Assembly: GCA_937920235.1 (NCBI GenBank)
Contig: CALGUK010000034.1
Location: forward strand, 62,001-126,000
Direction: 5' to 3'
DNA length: 64,000 nt
Source: an uncultured Clostridia bacterium
Lineage (GTDB): Bacteria; Bacillota; Clostridia; Oscillospirales; Acutalibacteraceae
Shown piece by piece: positions 63,720 to 64,000 of the stretch (its first letter is position 1; the number at the start of each line of letters is the position of its first letter). The position numbers and the translations under genes are program-made. Under the pieces are notes generated by a model. The model did not search any database. It saw nothing but the letters and a program-made list of their open reading frames with translations, and was not told the origin of the DNA.

Positions 63720-64000
63720 TCAATAACTGTCTTTAAGTCCTTGTTCATCAAACAGAAAAACTGTTTCAAGAACTACTTTGAGAGAATCCTCAAGAGTTTT
63801 CATTTCGAGGACGCTGATATTATCATCACGCGTATGATAATATCTTGCGGGAGCCGGATCCATACTTGTAAATGCAACGGATTTAATTCCTCCCTGTTGC
63901 ATTGCCGCAGCGTCGGTTGAACCGAGAGGCGTTGTTGTGAAGTTTACGGGAACACCTGCGTTTTCAGCTGCCTTTTTCATAAGGGCGCATGCTTGCTTGT
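63720..64000 (-). CDS. M28-type zinc peptidase, C-terminal part (start off window)
   Basis: Frame open to the right edge on the minus strand; about 93 residues visible. GSTDAAAMQQGGIKSVAF and RYYHTRDDNIS match the end of M28-family aminopeptidases, the His of HTRDDN being a zinc ligand. The upstream part with the other ligands is outside the window. Followed after 24 nt by a lipoprotein gene. Confidence 0.8.
   Translation of the reverse strand, partial: KQACALMKKAAENAGVPVNFTTTPLGSTDAAAMQQGGIKSVAFTSMDPAPARYYHTRDDNISVLEMKTLEDSLKVVLETVFLFDEQGLKDSY

Overview
The window is a single stretch of low-to-mid GC DNA, almost entirely coding, from what looks like a member of the Clostridia (Bacillota), most plausibly the Oscillospiraceae/Ruminococcaceae. 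That placement is inferred from the gene content: a cohesin-like and a dockerin-bearing secreted protein, ECF sigma/DUF4367 regulation, a pnp-rpsO pair, an FHA-FtsW-PBP cluster, and strong Gram-positive ribosome binding sites and -10/-35 boxes. No phage, insertion sequence or CRISPR array was seen.

Layout: 1-4303 (minus) is an operon of an LM/G5/M23 cell-wall peptidase followed by an HPr-kinase-like protein, a PqqD-like protein and an ABC exporter that runs off the left edge. 4533-9453 (plus) is a four-gene operon: glycerophosphodiester phosphodiesterase, gltX, glnS and a membrane protein. 9510-17384 (minus) is the most unusual region: an apparent eight-gene operon with a DUF5011-like surface protein, two Wzz/BY-kinase proteins, then a RiPP-type cassette (ABC exporter, PqqD-like RRE, radical SAM/SPASM enzyme, an 89-residue overlapping candidate precursor, and an HPr-kinase-like enzyme). 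17597-25391 holds prfB (no programmed frameshift), a membrane protein, proA, proB, a Cys-rich unknown on the plus strand, pnp and rpsO.

25588-28929 holds small secreted and membrane proteins, including a dockerin protein with an inhibitor-like C-terminal domain. A 16-bp perfect inverted repeat there flanks a promoter and may be an invertible switch. An ECF sigma/anti-sigma pair follows. 28999-33523 is mreB-mreC-mreD-PBP2. A solitary 5S rRNA gene with its own promoter and terminator sits at 33687-33804. 34032-35780 is a membrane-anchored protein of unknown function. 35877-42961 is a sugar operon (GH36, GH4, PfkB kinase, MATE, FGGY kinase), divergent from a GH43-like gene.

44186-50990 holds an AbrB-type regulator, a PLP aminotransferase, rsmA, a TSCPD protein, cca, a cohesin-like secreted protein driven by a perfect consensus promoter, and a secreted anchored amidase. 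51021-54403 is FHA-FtsW/RodA-PBP. 54647-56597 is a ZIP transporter with a flavodiiron protein. Then come tRNA-Arg(CCT), a foldase-like lipoprotein, a DUF2238-like membrane protein, an intracellular GH13 amylase, a secreted LCAT-like hydrolase, a lipoprotein, and the C-terminal end of an M28-type peptidase cut by the right edge.

Themes: envelope construction (Mre, two PBPs, FtsW, M23, BY-kinases), carbohydrate use (GH13, GH36, GH4, GH43, cohesin/dockerin), and two related HprK-like/PqqD/ABC modules, at least one of which has the makings of a peptide-modification system.
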